A stretch of DNA of 64,000 nt from NCBI GenBank assembly GCA_945893145.1, contig CAMDDZ010000014.1, forward strand, positions 21,364-85,363. The letters are read 5' to 3'. This document shows, in pieces, positions 7,637-16,717 of this stretch; position 1 is the stretch's first letter, and each line of letters opens with the position of its first letter. The translations under genes were made by a program, and so were the position numbers. The DNA is from Rhodoplanes serenus. Lineage in GTDB: Bacteria > Pseudomonadota > Alphaproteobacteria > Rhizobiales > Xanthobacteraceae. The notes beneath the pieces are model-generated. The model was not told the origin of the DNA. It was given only the letters and a program-made list of their open reading frames with translations, and did no database searches.

Positions 7637-9436
7637 TCAGTCCGGTTGATAGCGCCCGCCGATCGCCACTTTGCTGACGCCGAGGCCGGGCAGCTCCCAG
7701 ACGCCGGCGCCGCCGGGATTCTGGTCGGCGTTGATGTTGACGTCGATCAGGTACGGCTTGTTGGCGGCGATGGCCATGCGGATGGCGTTGCCGATGTCGC
7801 CAGCGCGATCGACGCGCACGCCCTCGACGCCGGCCGAGCGCGCCATGGCGGCGAAGTCGGGATTGTACGGCTTGTTGCTGTCGGGATAGCGGAAGTCGGT
7901 GGCGAGTTCGCGGCCGTCGAGATAGCCGCGCTGCAAACCGCGGATCGACGCATAGGCGTAATTGTTCCAGATCACCCAGACGACCGGCAGATTGTATTCG
8001 ACCGCGGTGCCGAGCACGTTGGCGTGCATGAAGAAGGCGCCGTCGCCGCACACCGAGACGCAAGGCCGGTCAGGCGCCGCGAACTTGGCGCCGAGCACGC
8101 CGGCAACGCCGAAGCCCATCGCGCCGAAACCCATGCAACCGATGAAGCTGTCCGGCCGCTTCGGTTTGCAGAATTGCAAAAGCCAGTTGTGGTGCACGCC
8201 GATGTCGCTGACCATGATGGCGTCGTCGGGCAGCGCCTTGTCGATCTCGGCCGCGGCGCGCTGCGGATGGATCGGGGTCGAGTCGTCGGCGAAGCCCGGC
8301 GCGATGAACCTCTCCCATTCCTTGCGCATGACGTCGATGGTTGCGAGCCATTTCCGGCGCGAGGCGGCCGCATCGGCGACGCCTTTGCGCGTGTCCAGCT
8401 CGGCCAACACCTGACGCAGGAACGTCCGCACGTCCGCCATCAGCCCGAGCGCGACCGGATAGTTGCGGCCGATCTCCTCGGGGTCGATGTCGACGTGGAT
8501 CAATTTGGTCGGCGGGATGGTGAAGGAATAGCCGGGGATCCACGACGACGAGGTGCGGTCGTCGAAACGCACGCCGATCGCGAGCAGCACATCGGCCTGC
8601 CGCGCCGCGCCATTGGCCTGAAGCGCGCCGCCGCGCGACAGCAGGCCGAGCGACAGCGGATGGTGCGTGTCGATGGCGCCAATGCCGCTCATCGAATGCG
8701 CCACCGGGATTTGCAGCTTCTCGGCGAGCGCCCGCAGGTCGTCGGTCGCGCCGCCGTATTTCACGCCCTGGCCGACCAGGATCACCGGCCGCTCGGCCGC
8801 GAGCAGCATGTCGACGGTCTTTTTCACGCCCTCGGGATCGGCGCCGCAGCGGCTGGAAATGTTGGCGCACCAGTCTTCGGGCCTTGGCGTTTCCTCGGCG
8901 GCGGCTTCCTTAAAGACGTCGAACGGCACGTCCAGCACGACCGGCCCCGGACGGCCGGTCACCATGGTCTTCCAGGCCTGCCGCACCATCATCGGCACCT
9001 GCTCACCGCGGGTCGGCTGGAACACTCTCTTGCAAATGCCGCGAACCGTGGACGGGAAGTCGGCCTGGTGCTGGCGATACAGCTCCTGGAACGCGCCGCG
9101 ACCGAATTGCGTGGTCGGCACGTTGCCGGTCACGGCGAGGAACGGCACGGAATCGAGATAAGCGGTCGCGAGTGCGATCGGCATGTTCAGCGAGCCCGGC
9201 CCGCACGACGTGAACGTCGCCACCGGCTTTCCCTTCACGCGGTAATAGGCGTCTGCCATGAAACCGCAGACGCTCTCGTGGTGCACCGAGATGGTCTTGA
9301 TGTCGTCGCGGCGTTCGTAAAGCGCGTCGATGAACTGGATGTTGCCGTGGCCGCAAAGGCCGAAGGCGTAGGGCACCTTTTCCCGGATCAGGTAATCGAC
9401 GATGACCTGGCCGCCATCGAGCATGTTCTTTGGCAT
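7637..9436 (-). CDS. Thiamine pyrophosphate-dependent enzyme (acetolactate synthase / decarboxylase superfamily)
   Basis: This 599-residue protein has three domains typical of the family: PYR (1-180), central (about 200-345) and PP (about 390-570). The catalytic glutamate is E54 in 'SVHHESVCGFMADAY'. The Mg-TPP motif is 'GDGAFFM' followed by 'WVIWNNYAY'. It resembles catabolic acetolactate synthase-like proteins rather than biosynthetic IlvB, and no small regulatory subunit gene is next to it. The neighbour downstream on the same strand is an intergenic region; upstream lies an NMT1-type binding protein. The 2-oxo acid substrate is unknown. Confidence 0.9.
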   Translation of the reverse strand: MPKNMLDGGQVIVDYLIREKVPYAFGLCGHGNIQFIDALYERRDDIKTISVHHESVCGFMADAYYRVKGKPVATFTSCGPGSLNMPIALATAYLDSVPFLAVTGNVPTTQFGRGAFQELYRQHQADFPSTVRGICKRVFQPTRGEQVPMMVRQAWKTMVTGRPGPVVLDVPFDVFKEAAAEETPRPEDWCANISSRCGADPEGVKKTVDMLLAAERPVILVGQGVKYGGATDDLRALAEKLQIPVAHSMSGIGAIDTHHPLSLGLLSRGGALQANGAARQADVLLAIGVRFDDRTSSSWIPGYSFTIPPTKLIHVDIDPEEIGRNYPVALGLMADVRTFLRQVLAELDTRKGVADAAASRRKWLATIDVMRKEWERFIAPGFADDSTPIHPQRAAAEIDKALPDDAIMVSDIGVHHNWLLQFCKPKRPDSFIGCMGFGAMGFGVAGVLGAKFAAPDRPCVSVCGDGAFFMHANVLGTAVEYNLPVVWVIWNNYAYASIRGLQRGYLDGRELATDFRYPDSNKPYNPDFAAMARSAGVEGVRVDRAGDIGNAIRMAIAANKPYLIDVNINADQNPGGAGVWELPGLGVSKVAIGGRYQPD

Positions 9437-9469
9437 CGCCGCAGATACTCCGCTACGTTTGTGGGACGA

Positions 9470-10471
9470 TCAGCGCGTCAGGCTTTTCAGCGCGCGGTCA
9501 AAGTACGACAGATCGAGATAGCGTTCGGGCGACGGTTGCGGCCCACCCTCGATTTCGCTGCGCAGCGTCAGCATGTTCTTGAAGCCCGTCATGTCGAGCT
9601 TGGCATCGGGGTTGAAACCGAAACCGGGCGTGGCAATCAGCTGATAGGTCCGCTCCGCGAGGTCTGGCGGCGTTTTCAGGTTCTGCACCAGCATGGTGAT
9701 CGCTTCGGCCTTGTTGCGCGGATTGAGCGACCAGCGCAGCGCCTCGATATAGGCGGCGAGATAGCGTTCGAGCGTGGCGGCGTGGTCGCGCGCCCAGGCG
9801 CGCATCACGAATGCGCCGCCGGCTTGGTACGGGCCGAGCAGGTCGCTGGTGCGGCCAAGGCTGCGCAGGCCCATTTTTTGCGCTTGCAGCGAGTAGGGCA
9901 GGTTGAGCACGGCCGCGGCGTTGTCCTTGTCGTCCGCCATCGCTTGCAGCCGCATGCTGCCGCGGCCGATCGGCTTGATGGTGTAGTCGGTGCCTTCCTT
10001 CAGCCCGTGGTTGAGCAGGATTTTCTTGGCCAGCAGCGCGTAGGCGGTGTCCGGCGCATCGACCACGACGGTGTGGCCGCGCAGGTCGGCGAAGGTCTTG
10101 ATGTTCTGTTGCACGTAGAATTCGTTGGTGCCGGCGTCGCCGCCCATCACGATGATGACATCCAGCTTCGCGACCTCGATCATGGCGACCGCGTTGTCGA
10201 GCGCCGAATGCACCACGTCGGCCTTGCCGGCGGCCAGGTCCAGCCGCTGCTGCTTGGAATTCTCCGTGAAGGCAAGTTCGAGCTTAATGCCATGCTTGGC
10301 GAAGATGCCCTTGGCCTGACCGGCCACGAAGGGCAGCGAGCGGGCGGTCGGGAAGGTGTTGACCCGCACTAGATCGGGGTCGGCGGCGAACGCCGGAACT
10401 CCGCACAGCACCGCAAACAGCGCGGAAATGGCGGCAAACTGCATACGTCTCATGTCGAAACTTGCTGGCAC
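9470..10471 (-). CDS. NMT1/THI5-like ABC transporter substrate-binding protein
   Basis: This is a periplasmic binding protein of about 333 residues. The N-terminus holds a signal peptide ending near 'LCGVPAFAAD', and the mature part starts with 'VNTFPTARSLPFVAGQAKGI', typical of SsuA/ThiY/NMT1 proteins. The start is uncertain: GTG at 10471 has a weak CAGGG upstream, while ATG at 10453 gives a cleaner signal peptide. No permease or ATPase gene is nearby, so it is an orphan binding protein. It lies 33 bases upstream of the TPP enzyme gene on the same strand and may deliver that enzyme's substrate. Confidence 0.85.
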   Translation of the reverse strand: MPASFDMRRMQFAAISALFAVLCGVPAFAADPDLVRVNTFPTARSLPFVAGQAKGIFAKHGIKLELAFTENSKQQRLDLAAGKADVVHSALDNAVAMIEVAKLDVIIVMGGDAGTNEFYVQQNIKTFADLRGHTVVVDAPDTAYALLAKKILLNHGLKEGTDYTIKPIGRGSMRLQAMADDKDNAAAVLNLPYSLQAQKMGLRSLGRTSDLLGPYQAGGAFVMRAWARDHAATLERYLAAYIEALRWSLNPRNKAEAITMLVQNLKTPPDLAERTYQLIATPGFGFNPDAKLDMTGFKNMLTLRSEIEGGPQPSPERYLDLSYFDRALKSLTR

Positions 10472-10552
10472 CGGCCGGCCCTGATCTTACACAATGGCTG
10501 CGTTGAACGTTTCCCTGAGATAGCCTAGCGGACGAATGAGCGGAGATCGAGG

Positions 10553-11662
10553 ATGAGATTAGGCTACTTCACAATGCCGGTTCACCCGGTCGAGCGCGAC
10601 TGGGCCGAGACGCTGCAAGAAGACCGGCAGGCGGTGATCCTCGCCGACAAGCTTGGCTTCTATGACGCCTTCATGGGCGAGCACCTGACCGACCGCTGCG
10701 AGAACATCACCAACGCGCTGATGTTCAACGCCATGCTGATCAACGACACCAAGACCATCAAGCTCGCCACTGGCACCACCAATCTCTCGCATATGCACCC
10801 GGTGCTGATCGCCCAGCAGGCGGCGATGTTCGACCACATGTCGCAGGGCCGTTTCATCTTCGGCGTGAGCCCCGGCGCGCTGACCTCCGACGCCGAGGCG
10901 CTCGGCATCCTGGAGCAGGACCGCAACAAGATGTTCGCCGAGGCGATCGACGTCATCCTGGCGATCTGGGAGCGCGATCCGCCCTACGACATCGACCTGC
11001 CCGACAACCGCTTCAAAGTTTCGACCTCGCGCACGCAGGCGCTACCGATCGGCGTCGGCTATATGGGCAAGCCGTATCAGAAGCCGCGGCCGGAGATTGT
11101 TGGCACCGTGGTGGCGCCGTTTTCGCCCGGCGTGGTGCTGATGGGCAAGCGCGACTTTCATCCGCTGTCGGCGAACTTCCTGCTCTCGAAGCACCTGAAG
11201 TCGCATTGGGAGAATTACTGCAAGGGCAAGGCCGAGGCCGGCGTCGAGCCCAAGGTCGCCGACTGGCGTGTCGCGCGCGCGATCTGCGTGCTCGACGACG
11301 ACAAGGCCGCGGCGCGCTACGGCCGCACCGATCCCAACAGTCCCTACGCGTTCTATTGGTCGCAGATGTGGACCAAGATGAAGCGCGGCAAGCGGCTCTA
11401 CGTGTTCAAGAGTCACAAGGACCAGCCGGACGACGAGATCACGCTCGATTACGTGCTCGACCACTGCATGATCCATGGCAGCGTCAACAAGGTTGTGGAT
11501 CAGGTGCTGGCGCTGCGCGAGGAGATCGGCGATTTCGGCGAGCTGGTCTATGCCGGCATGGACTGGGTCGATCCGGCGCTGTCGAAGCGCTCCATGCAGC
11601 TGATGGCCGAACAGGTCATGCCGCGGGTCAATGCGGCGATCGGCAAATCTGCGGCGGCCTAG
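10553..11662 (+). CDS. LLM-class flavin-dependent oxidoreductase
   Basis: This 369-residue luciferase-like monooxygenase has 'MRLGYFTMPVHP' at strand 1, 'GFYDAFMGEHLTDRCENIT', 'LATGTTNLSHMHPVLIAQQA' and 'GRFIFGVSPGALTSDAEALG', the usual F420/FMN-binding TIM-barrel landmarks. The overall look is close to limonene-monooxygenase-type LLM proteins, but the substrate cannot be named. It is divergent from the NMT1-type binding protein and converges on the SDR gene; the two stop codons share the palindrome CTAG at 11659-11662. Confidence 0.9.
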   Translation: MRLGYFTMPVHPVERDWAETLQEDRQAVILADKLGFYDAFMGEHLTDRCENITNALMFNAMLINDTKTIKLATGTTNLSHMHPVLIAQQAAMFDHMSQGRFIFGVSPGALTSDAEALGILEQDRNKMFAEAIDVILAIWERDPPYDIDLPDNRFKVSTSRTQALPIGVGYMGKPYQKPRPEIVGTVVAPFSPGVVLMGKRDFHPLSANFLLSKHLKSHWENYCKGKAEAGVEPKVADWRVARAICVLDDDKAAARYGRTDPNSPYAFYWSQMWTKMKRGKRLYVFKSHKDQPDDEITLDYVLDHCMIHGSVNKVVDQVLALREEIGDFGELVYAGMDWVDPALSKRSMQLMAEQVMPRVNAAIGKSAAA

Positions 11663-12408
11663 ACCGCCGTCAACCCGCCATCGACCGGCAACGTGTGGCC
11701 AGTCACTGACACGGCGCCCGGGCTTGCGAGATAGACCACGGCGGCGGCGATCTCCTCGGGCGTCGCGAAGCGCCCCGACGGGATGCGCGACAGCGCCGCG
11801 GCCCGCGCCTTCGGGTCGCTCAGCAGTTGCTGACGCGATTCCGTCATCACGGTGGTTGGCGCAATCGCGTTGACGCGGATGTTCTTGTCCGCCCATTCGA
11901 TTGCCAGCATCCGCGTCATCTGGATCAGGCCGGCTTTGGAAATGCCGTAGACCGAGCGGCCCGCGATGCCGGTCATGCCGTGGGTCGAGGCCATGCTGAC
12001 GATGACGCCAGGCCGGCCGCGCGCGACACAATGGCGGCCGAACAGCTGCGAGAGAAAGAACGCGCCTTTGAGATTGGTGTCGATGACGTCGTCCCACTCG
12101 GCTTCCGTGACGTCGACCACCGGCTTGAGCAGCGCCCGGCCGGCGTTGTTCACCAGCAGGTCGATGTCGCCCAATTCCTTGGCGGCGCGCTCGAACGCGG
12201 CCTTGATGCTGTCCTGCGAGCGCAGGTCGAGCGCGACCGGCACGGCCTTGCGCTTGGCGATGTCGGGCTGTGCCAGGGTGTCCTTGAGGGCTGAGGTGTC
12301 GAGCTCGGTCAGCGCGAGGTCATAGCCTTCCTGCGCGAGCGCAATCGCAATGGCGCGGCCGAGCCCCGCCGAGGTGCCGGTTACGAGTGCGGTTCGAGAC
12401 TGACCCAT
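11659..12408 (-). CDS. Short-chain dehydrogenase/reductase
   Basis: This 249-residue classical SDR has the cofactor motif 'TGTSAGLGRAIA' near residue 10, 'NNAG' near residue 90, the catalytic serine in 'SMASTHG', and Tyr-x3-Lys in 'YGISKAG'. It ends in 'VTGHTLPVDGGLTAV'. The ATG at 12408 is chosen because homology starts there; a longer upstream frame has no family character. The start overlaps the end of the Gfo/Idh gene by 28 bases, so the two are co-transcribed. Sugar or polyol oxidation is plausible. Confidence 0.92.
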   Translation of the reverse strand: MGQSRTALVTGTSAGLGRAIAIALAQEGYDLALTELDTSALKDTLAQPDIAKRKAVPVALDLRSQDSIKAAFERAAKELGDIDLLVNNAGRALLKPVVDVTEAEWDDVIDTNLKGAFFLSQLFGRHCVARGRPGVIVSMASTHGMTGIAGRSVYGISKAGLIQMTRMLAIEWADKNIRVNAIAPTTVMTESRQQLLSDPKARAAALSRIPSGRFATPEEIAAAVVYLASPGAVSVTGHTLPVDGGLTAV

Positions 12409-13526
12409 TTTCCGTCTTTCATGCTCGCGTAGCAGGCTTCGGCGAATTGCACGTCGCGCAGGCCGGCGGCGAGATCGGCCTTGAGCGGCGCGTCCGCCAC
12501 CACATGGCGAAGATAATCTTCCCAGCCGACCCGATACGGGTTCTTGAAGGGCCCGGCGTCCTGTATCTCGGTCCAGTGGCTGCGATAGTCGATGTTGGCG
12601 TCGGTCGTGATGCTGAAATGCGCGGTGCGCGGGATCTGCGCGTTGGTCGTGGTCCAGCACTTGTGCAGGCCCGCGATGGCTGAGCCCTTGGTGCCGTCGA
12701 TCTGGAAGGTGAGGAGATCGTCGCGCCGCACGCGCGTTGCCCATGAGCTGAGGATCGTGCCGACGGCGCCGCTTTGCATCTCGACCAGCGTAGAAGCGGT
12801 GTCTTCCACGTCGACCGTGTAACGCTGGCCGCGCTCGTCGACGCGCTCAGGCGTCGCGGTCGAGAGCAGCGTCGCGACGCGGCGGATCGTGCCGAGCGTG
12901 TTCTCGATCACGTATCGCCAGTGCGGATACATGTCGAGAATGAGTCCGCCGCCCTCCTTGCGCTTGTAATTCCAGCTCGGCCGCTGGCCCGGCACCTCGG
13001 TGCCGTCGAAAATCCACCAGCCGAACTCGATGCGGAAGCCGACCACGCGGCCGAAGAAGTCGGATTGCGCCAGCCGATAAAGCTTCTGCAGGCCCGGCAG
13101 GTAGAGCTTGTCCTCGACCGCGCCATGCTTGACGCCGTGGCTCTGCGCCGATCCGAGCAGCGCCAGCCCATGCACCACGCTCGGTGCGACGGGCTTCTCC
13201 GAATAGATGTGCTTGCCGGCGGCGATCGCCTGCACCAGCGACGCAAGGCGCTGCGACGTGGCTGCGGCGTCGAAAAAGATCGCGTAGTCCGGATCGGCCA
13301 GCGCCTGTGCGAGGTCGGTGGTCCATTCGGCGTTGAATTTTTTCGCCACAGCCTCGGTGCGCGCGGCGTCGCGGCCGACGAGCTTGAGCCGCGGCACGAT
13401 GCGGTCCGCGCCCACCGCCAAGCCGCCCTCGTCGCGGATCGGCACCAGCGCATTGGCAAGGTGCTGCGTCGAACAGATGCGCCCGGTGGCGCCGTTGAGG
13501 ATGATGCCGATGGTTCGAGTGGCCAC
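12381..13526 (-). CDS. Gfo/Idh/MocA family oxidoreductase
   Basis: This 381-residue NAD(P)-dependent oxidoreductase has an N-terminal Rossmann domain with a divergent motif 'GIILNGATGRICSTQHLA' and the family hallmark 'GKHIYSEKPVA' around residue 107. The C-terminal domain has 'EGGGLILDMYPHWRYVIE'. A GTG start at 13526 is chosen because GGAGAG precedes it; the frame continues upstream through a dispersed repeat and that part is not coding. It forms a two-gene unit with the downstream SDR, consistent with oxidation of a sugar-like compound. Confidence 0.88.
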   Translation of the reverse strand: MATRTIGIILNGATGRICSTQHLANALVPIRDEGGLAVGADRIVPRLKLVGRDAARTEAVAKKFNAEWTTDLAQALADPDYAIFFDAAATSQRLASLVQAIAAGKHIYSEKPVAPSVVHGLALLGSAQSHGVKHGAVEDKLYLPGLQKLYRLAQSDFFGRVVGFRIEFGWWIFDGTEVPGQRPSWNYKRKEGGGLILDMYPHWRYVIENTLGTIRRVATLLSTATPERVDERGQRYTVDVEDTASTLVEMQSGAVGTILSSWATRVRRDDLLTFQIDGTKGSAIAGLHKCWTTTNAQIPRTAHFSITTDANIDYRSHWTEIQDAGPFKNPYRVGWEDYLRHVVADAPLKADLAAGLRDVQFAEACYASMKDGKWVSLEPHS

Positions 13527-13537
13527 TAAACTCTCCG

Positions 13538-13659
13538 CGTCATGGCCGGGTTTAGACCGGCCATCCACGTCTTCGGACAAGAAGTAAGACGTGGATGCCC
13601 GGCACCATAGCCGAGCGAAGCGACGGCGTCCTTTGGACGCCTATGGCCGGGCATGACGG
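13538..13659. repeat. Dispersed palindromic intergenic repeat
   Basis: The unit begins with CGTCATGGCCGGG and ends with the inverted CCGGGCATGACGG. Inside are an 11-bp inverted repeat (ATCCACGTCTT at 13563-13573 with AAGACGTGGAT at 13586-13596) and the segment AGCCGAGCGAAGCGACGG. It resembles the REP-like mosaic repeats of rhizobial genomes. It lies between the starts of the Gfo/Idh and NodB-fold genes. Confidence 0.7.
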
Positions 13660-13706
13660 AGTATGATGCGCCTCCGTGCTTTAATGCAATCAAACACAGG
13701 CCGAGA

Positions 13707-14543
13707 ATGCCCCGCCACATCGTCTGCCTCACTTTCGACTTCGACACCCAATCGGGTTTCATTGCGCGCGGCATGACCACGCCAACGCCGCTGTCGCGCG
13801 GCGAGTTCGGCGCAACGGTGGCATGCGGTCGTCTCCTGACATTCCTCAAGGAGCGCGGCATCAAGTCGACCTGGTTCACGCCAGGCTTCACCATCGAGAG
13901 CTGGCCGAAGGAGAGCGCCGCCGTGGTCGAGGGCGGCCACGAGATCGGCCATCACTCCTGGGCGCATATTCCGAACGCCAACCAGACCCGCGACGAGGAA
14001 GAGGCCGACCTCGTCCGCGCCAACGAGAATATCCGCAAACTCACCGGCCACACCGCGCGCGGCTACCGCTCGCCGTCTTGGGACTTAAGCCCGCACACCA
14101 TCGACCTCTTGCTCAAGCACGGCTTCCTCTACGACTCGAGCCTGATGGGCGCCGATTACATTCCGTACCGGGCGCGACGCGGCGACACAGTCGAGCTCGG
14201 CAAGCCTTACGGGTTCGGTGAGGAAACCGCGCTGATCGAAATGCCGATCTCCTGGTCGCTCGACGACCATCCGCATTTCGAATTCATCCGCACGCCGCAA
14301 ACCGTCGCGCCGGGCCTGAAGCCAGCGCGCGACATGATGCAGGCCTGGTACGACGAGTTCACCTACATGAAGAAGACGGCGGACTGGGGCGTGCTGACCT
14401 ACACGATGCATCCTTACGTCATCGGACGCGGCTATCGGATGCTGGCGCTGGAGGACTTGTGCGACAAGCTCGCCCGCGACGGCGTCGTGTTCATGACCAT
14501 GGAGCAGGCGGCCGAGGAGGCGAAGAAGCGCTTGTTTCCATAA
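13707..14543 (+). CDS. NodB-fold polysaccharide deacetylase family hydrolase (probably cytoplasmic)
   Basis: This 278-residue protein has the NodB homology domain: 'LTFDFDTQ' supplies the metal and base aspartates, 'GGHEIGHHSWAH' the histidine pair, and 'GYRSPSWDLSPHTIDLL' motif 3. There is no signal peptide, so a small-molecule amide or imide substrate is more likely than cell-wall polysaccharide, as in the Helicobacter PgdA-like group. The ATG at 13707 is chosen over 13653, because the upstream codons lie in a dispersed repeat. A palindrome with a T-run follows the stop. Confidence 0.85.
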   Translation: MPRHIVCLTFDFDTQSGFIARGMTTPTPLSRGEFGATVACGRLLTFLKERGIKSTWFTPGFTIESWPKESAAVVEGGHEIGHHSWAHIPNANQTRDEEEADLVRANENIRKLTGHTARGYRSPSWDLSPHTIDLLLKHGFLYDSSLMGADYIPYRARRGDTVELGKPYGFGEETALIEMPISWSLDDHPHFEFIRTPQTVAPGLKPARDMMQAWYDEFTYMKKTADWGVLTYTMHPYVIGRGYRMLALEDLCDKLARDGVVFMTMEQAAEEAKKRLFP

Positions 14544-14551
14544 CGCCGCAC

Positions 14552-14585
14552 TACCGGCACTTCAGACCGGTATCTGTTATTTTTT
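14552..14585. terminator. Weak hairpin terminator between convergent genes
   Basis: TACCGG (14552-14557) pairs with CCGGTA (14567-14572) around a 9-base loop, and a T-run follows at 14579-14585. It lies after the NodB-fold gene and overlaps the end of the Bug protein gene. Confidence 0.45.
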
Positions 14586-15575
14586 GGGCGTGTCGGCGTT
14601 GAGTTGCTCCAGGATCGGTCGCCAGGTCTTTTGCTCGCTCTGCACGAACGTGACGACCTCCTCCGGCGTCGAGTGACGCACGAAGCCGCCGTTGGCTGCG
14701 AGCTTGGTGCCGACCTCCGGATCGGCGAGCGCGACGCGCATGTCGGCGTTGACCTTCTTGATGATGGCGTCCGGCGTGCCGAGCGGCGCCAGCATCACGT
14801 TCCAGGCGCCGACGAAGAAGTTGGGGATCGTCTCGGCGATGGTCGGCAGGTTCTCAAATCCCGGTGGCCGCTTCAGCGCGGTGGACGCGAGTCCCTTGAT
14901 CAAATCGCCCTTGATGGCGGGCGCGAGGCCCGCATAGCCGTCGAGCACCAGCGGCACGCGGCCGCTCATCACGTCATTCATCGCCTGCGCCGGACCGCCC
15001 GCATAGGGGATGAGCTGAAGCTTGATGCCGGCGCGCTGCTCCAGCAGCAGCATGGTCAGGTGGGTCAGCCGGCCACGGCCGGTCGCCGCATAGGACACCT
15101 CGCCGGGCTTCTGCTTCGCCATGCGGATGACGTCGGCAATGGTGTTGATGCCCGACTTGTGCGAGGCGCCGATGTAGAGCGGCTGCTCGAGAACGACGCT
15201 GATCGAGGCGAAATCGCGCGGCAGTTCGATCGGTAGGTTGGGCGCGACGCCTGGCGCGCCACGCAACGATAGGAATGGCGAGGTTGCCGGCATGTACAGC
15301 GTGTAGCCGTCTGGTGGTGCCTCGGATGCGACCTTGGCGGAAATACCGCCGCCGGCGCCCGGCTGGTTGAGCGTGACGACCTGCTGGTTCCAGAGCCTGC
15401 TGAGCCTGTCGCCGAGGATGCGCAGCGCCGCGTCGTTGGCGCTGCCGGCCGCCGAGTCGATCACGATGCGCACCGGCTTGTTCGGGTAGTCGGACTGGGC
15501 GAAGGCGGGGCGTGCGGCAATGCTTGCGGCAAATCCGAGCGATCCGATCGAGAATTGACGCCGATTGAGTTTCAT
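14577..15575 (-). CDS. Bug/TctC-type tripartite tricarboxylate transporter substrate-binding protein
   Basis: This 332-residue periplasmic binding protein starts with a Tat-like signal ('LNRRQFSIGSLGF') ending near 'ARPAFAQS'. The mature start 'YPNKPVRIVIDSAAGSANDA' and the later 'PDGYTLYMPATSPFLSL' are family landmarks. ATG 15575 has AGGGG at good spacing. No TctA or TctB membrane protein is encoded in this window, so it is an orphan binding protein. It is the last gene of the Rieske-amidase-PuuE-like run and may bind that pathway's substrate. Confidence 0.92.
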   Translation of the reverse strand: MKLNRRQFSIGSLGFAASIAARPAFAQSDYPNKPVRIVIDSAAGSANDAALRILGDRLSRLWNQQVVTLNQPGAGGGISAKVASEAPPDGYTLYMPATSPFLSLRGAPGVAPNLPIELPRDFASISVVLEQPLYIGASHKSGINTIADVIRMAKQKPGEVSYAATGRGRLTHLTMLLLEQRAGIKLQLIPYAGGPAQAMNDVMSGRVPLVLDGYAGLAPAIKGDLIKGLASTALKRPPGFENLPTIAETIPNFFVGAWNVMLAPLGTPDAIIKKVNADMRVALADPEVGTKLAANGGFVRHSTPEEVVTFVQSEQKTWRPILEQLNADTPKK

Positions 15576-15702
15576 GACGATCCCCTCTGAAGCAGGCCAA
15601 CGCAAAGCGCCGTGCTGTCGTGATCCGGATTTTTAGCGCGCCATGCTCGCCCGGACAGGCTGACTGAGGCAAGCCCGGCCATGACGGCTGCGATGCCGCA
15701 CC

Positions 15703-16593
15703 TTAGCCCTTCGGCTTCGGCACCTGCTTCGCGTACCAATCGTAAATCTGCTGGCCGGTCCAATGCACCACGCCCGGGTGCTTGTTGATGTAGGCGTAGA
15801 GCTGCTCGAAATATTTGATGCGGTGCGCCTGGCCGGTGACGTAGGGGTGCACGCCGATGGCGAGGATGCGCGGGGACTCCTTGCTTTCCAGATAGAGCCG
15901 GTCGAAGGCGTCGCGCGTGCGGTTCAGCAGCACGTCGGACTCGTGGTGGTGCGACACCATCATGGTGATGTCGTTGATCTCGGCTGAGTAGGGGATCGCC
16001 AGCACCGGCCCGTGCGCGGTCTTCACCCAGATTGGCTGATCGTCGAGCACCCAGTCGCCAAACCACGTAAAGCCCGCCTTGGCGACGTAATCGAGCGTGT
16101 CGAACATTTGTCCACGGCCCGGCCCGAGCCAGCCGGTCGGGAACTTGCCGGTGAACTTCTGGAGAATGTCGATCGACTGCTGCATCACCTCGGCCTGCCG
16201 GTCGGCGATCTGCTGGATCGGCATCTGCACGTAGGAGTGCGCCATGAACTCCCAGCCGGCGTCGCGCGCCGCAGCCGTCGCTTCGGGATAGGTTTCGCAG
16301 ACCCGCGCGTTAAGCGACATGGTCGGCGTGACCTTGGCTTTCTTCAGCGCGCGCATCAGCCGCCAGAAGCCGACCCGCATGCCGTACTCGTACCAGGTCC
16401 AGTTCGGCATATCGGGGATCACGCTCTGACCCTGCGGCGCGATCGAAAGCTGCCGCGCCATCGGCCGGGTGATCTCCCATTCCTCGATGTTGACCACCGA
16501 CCACACGATCATGCGGCCCTTGCCGGGCAGTTTTAGCTTCGGCCGTGTGAAAGGTGACGAATAGCTGAAGCGGTCGCGCGGATAGGTGGTCAT
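15703..16593 (-). CDS. PuuE-like NodB-fold hydrolase (polysaccharide deacetylase superfamily)
   Basis: This 296-residue cytoplasmic NodB-fold protein has 'MIVWSVVNIEEWEITRPMAR' at the first strand and 'GWEFMAHSYVQMPI' at the histidine motif, like PuuE-type allantoinases rather than secreted deacetylases. It is a clear paralogue of the protein at 41655-42551 (shared 'NARxCExYP', 'GWEFM', 'HPYxxGQxHRIKY'). The start at 16593 is chosen because the upstream frame runs into a dispersed repeat. Hydrolysis of a cyclic amide or similar C-N bond is inferred, and the neighbouring amidase gene fits this. Confidence 0.85.
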   Translation of the reverse strand: MTTYPRDRFSYSSPFTRPKLKLPGKGRMIVWSVVNIEEWEITRPMARQLSIAPQGQSVIPDMPNWTWYEYGMRVGFWRLMRALKKAKVTPTMSLNARVCETYPEATAAARDAGWEFMAHSYVQMPIQQIADRQAEVMQQSIDILQKFTGKFPTGWLGPGRGQMFDTLDYVAKAGFTWFGDWVLDDQPIWVKTAHGPVLAIPYSAEINDITMMVSHHHESDVLLNRTRDAFDRLYLESKESPRILAIGVHPYVTGQAHRIKYFEQLYAYINKHPGVVHWTGQQIYDWYAKQVPKPKG

Positions 16594-16604
16594 GCAAACT
16601 CCGG

Positions 16605-16710
16605 CTGTCATGCCCGCGTAAGCGGGCATCCAGTAAACACCGTCTTATCGATTGTGCACAGAACGAATGGCCCCGGATACTGGATCGCCCGCCTTCGCGG
16701 GCGATGACAG
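16605..16710. repeat. Dispersed repeat with two GC-rich hairpins
   Basis: Two hairpins, ATGCCCGC-GTAA-GCGGGCAT (16610-16629) and TCGCCCGC-CTTC-GCGGGCGA (16685-16704), flank a variable centre. The outer ends are inverted copies of CTGTCAT..ATGACAG, and CCAGTA/TACTGGA lie inside. This is the common REP-doublet layout of alphaproteobacterial intergenic regions. Confidence 0.75.
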
Positions 16711-16717
16711 CCGAGGG

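Noticed and set aside
7277..10372. A 1031-codon open frame on the plus strand
   Set aside because: It lies antisense to the TPP enzyme and NMT1-type protein, both with clear family motifs. Long antisense frames are expected in GC-rich codon-biased DNA, and its translation is His/Arg/Val-rich without any domain.
13653..13706. 18-codon upstream extension of the NodB-fold protein
   Set aside because: It is largely dispersed repeat, and the homology begins at ATG 13707.
15609..15702. Possible further dispersed repeat between the Bug and PuuE-like genes
   Set aside because: Only a short match (GCCCGGCCATGACGG at 15673-15687) is left; no second arm could be found, so it is at most a relic.
16594..16629. 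12-codon upstream extension of the PuuE-like protein at 15703
   Set aside because: The codons lie in the repeat at 16605-16710; the start at 16593 is better supported.
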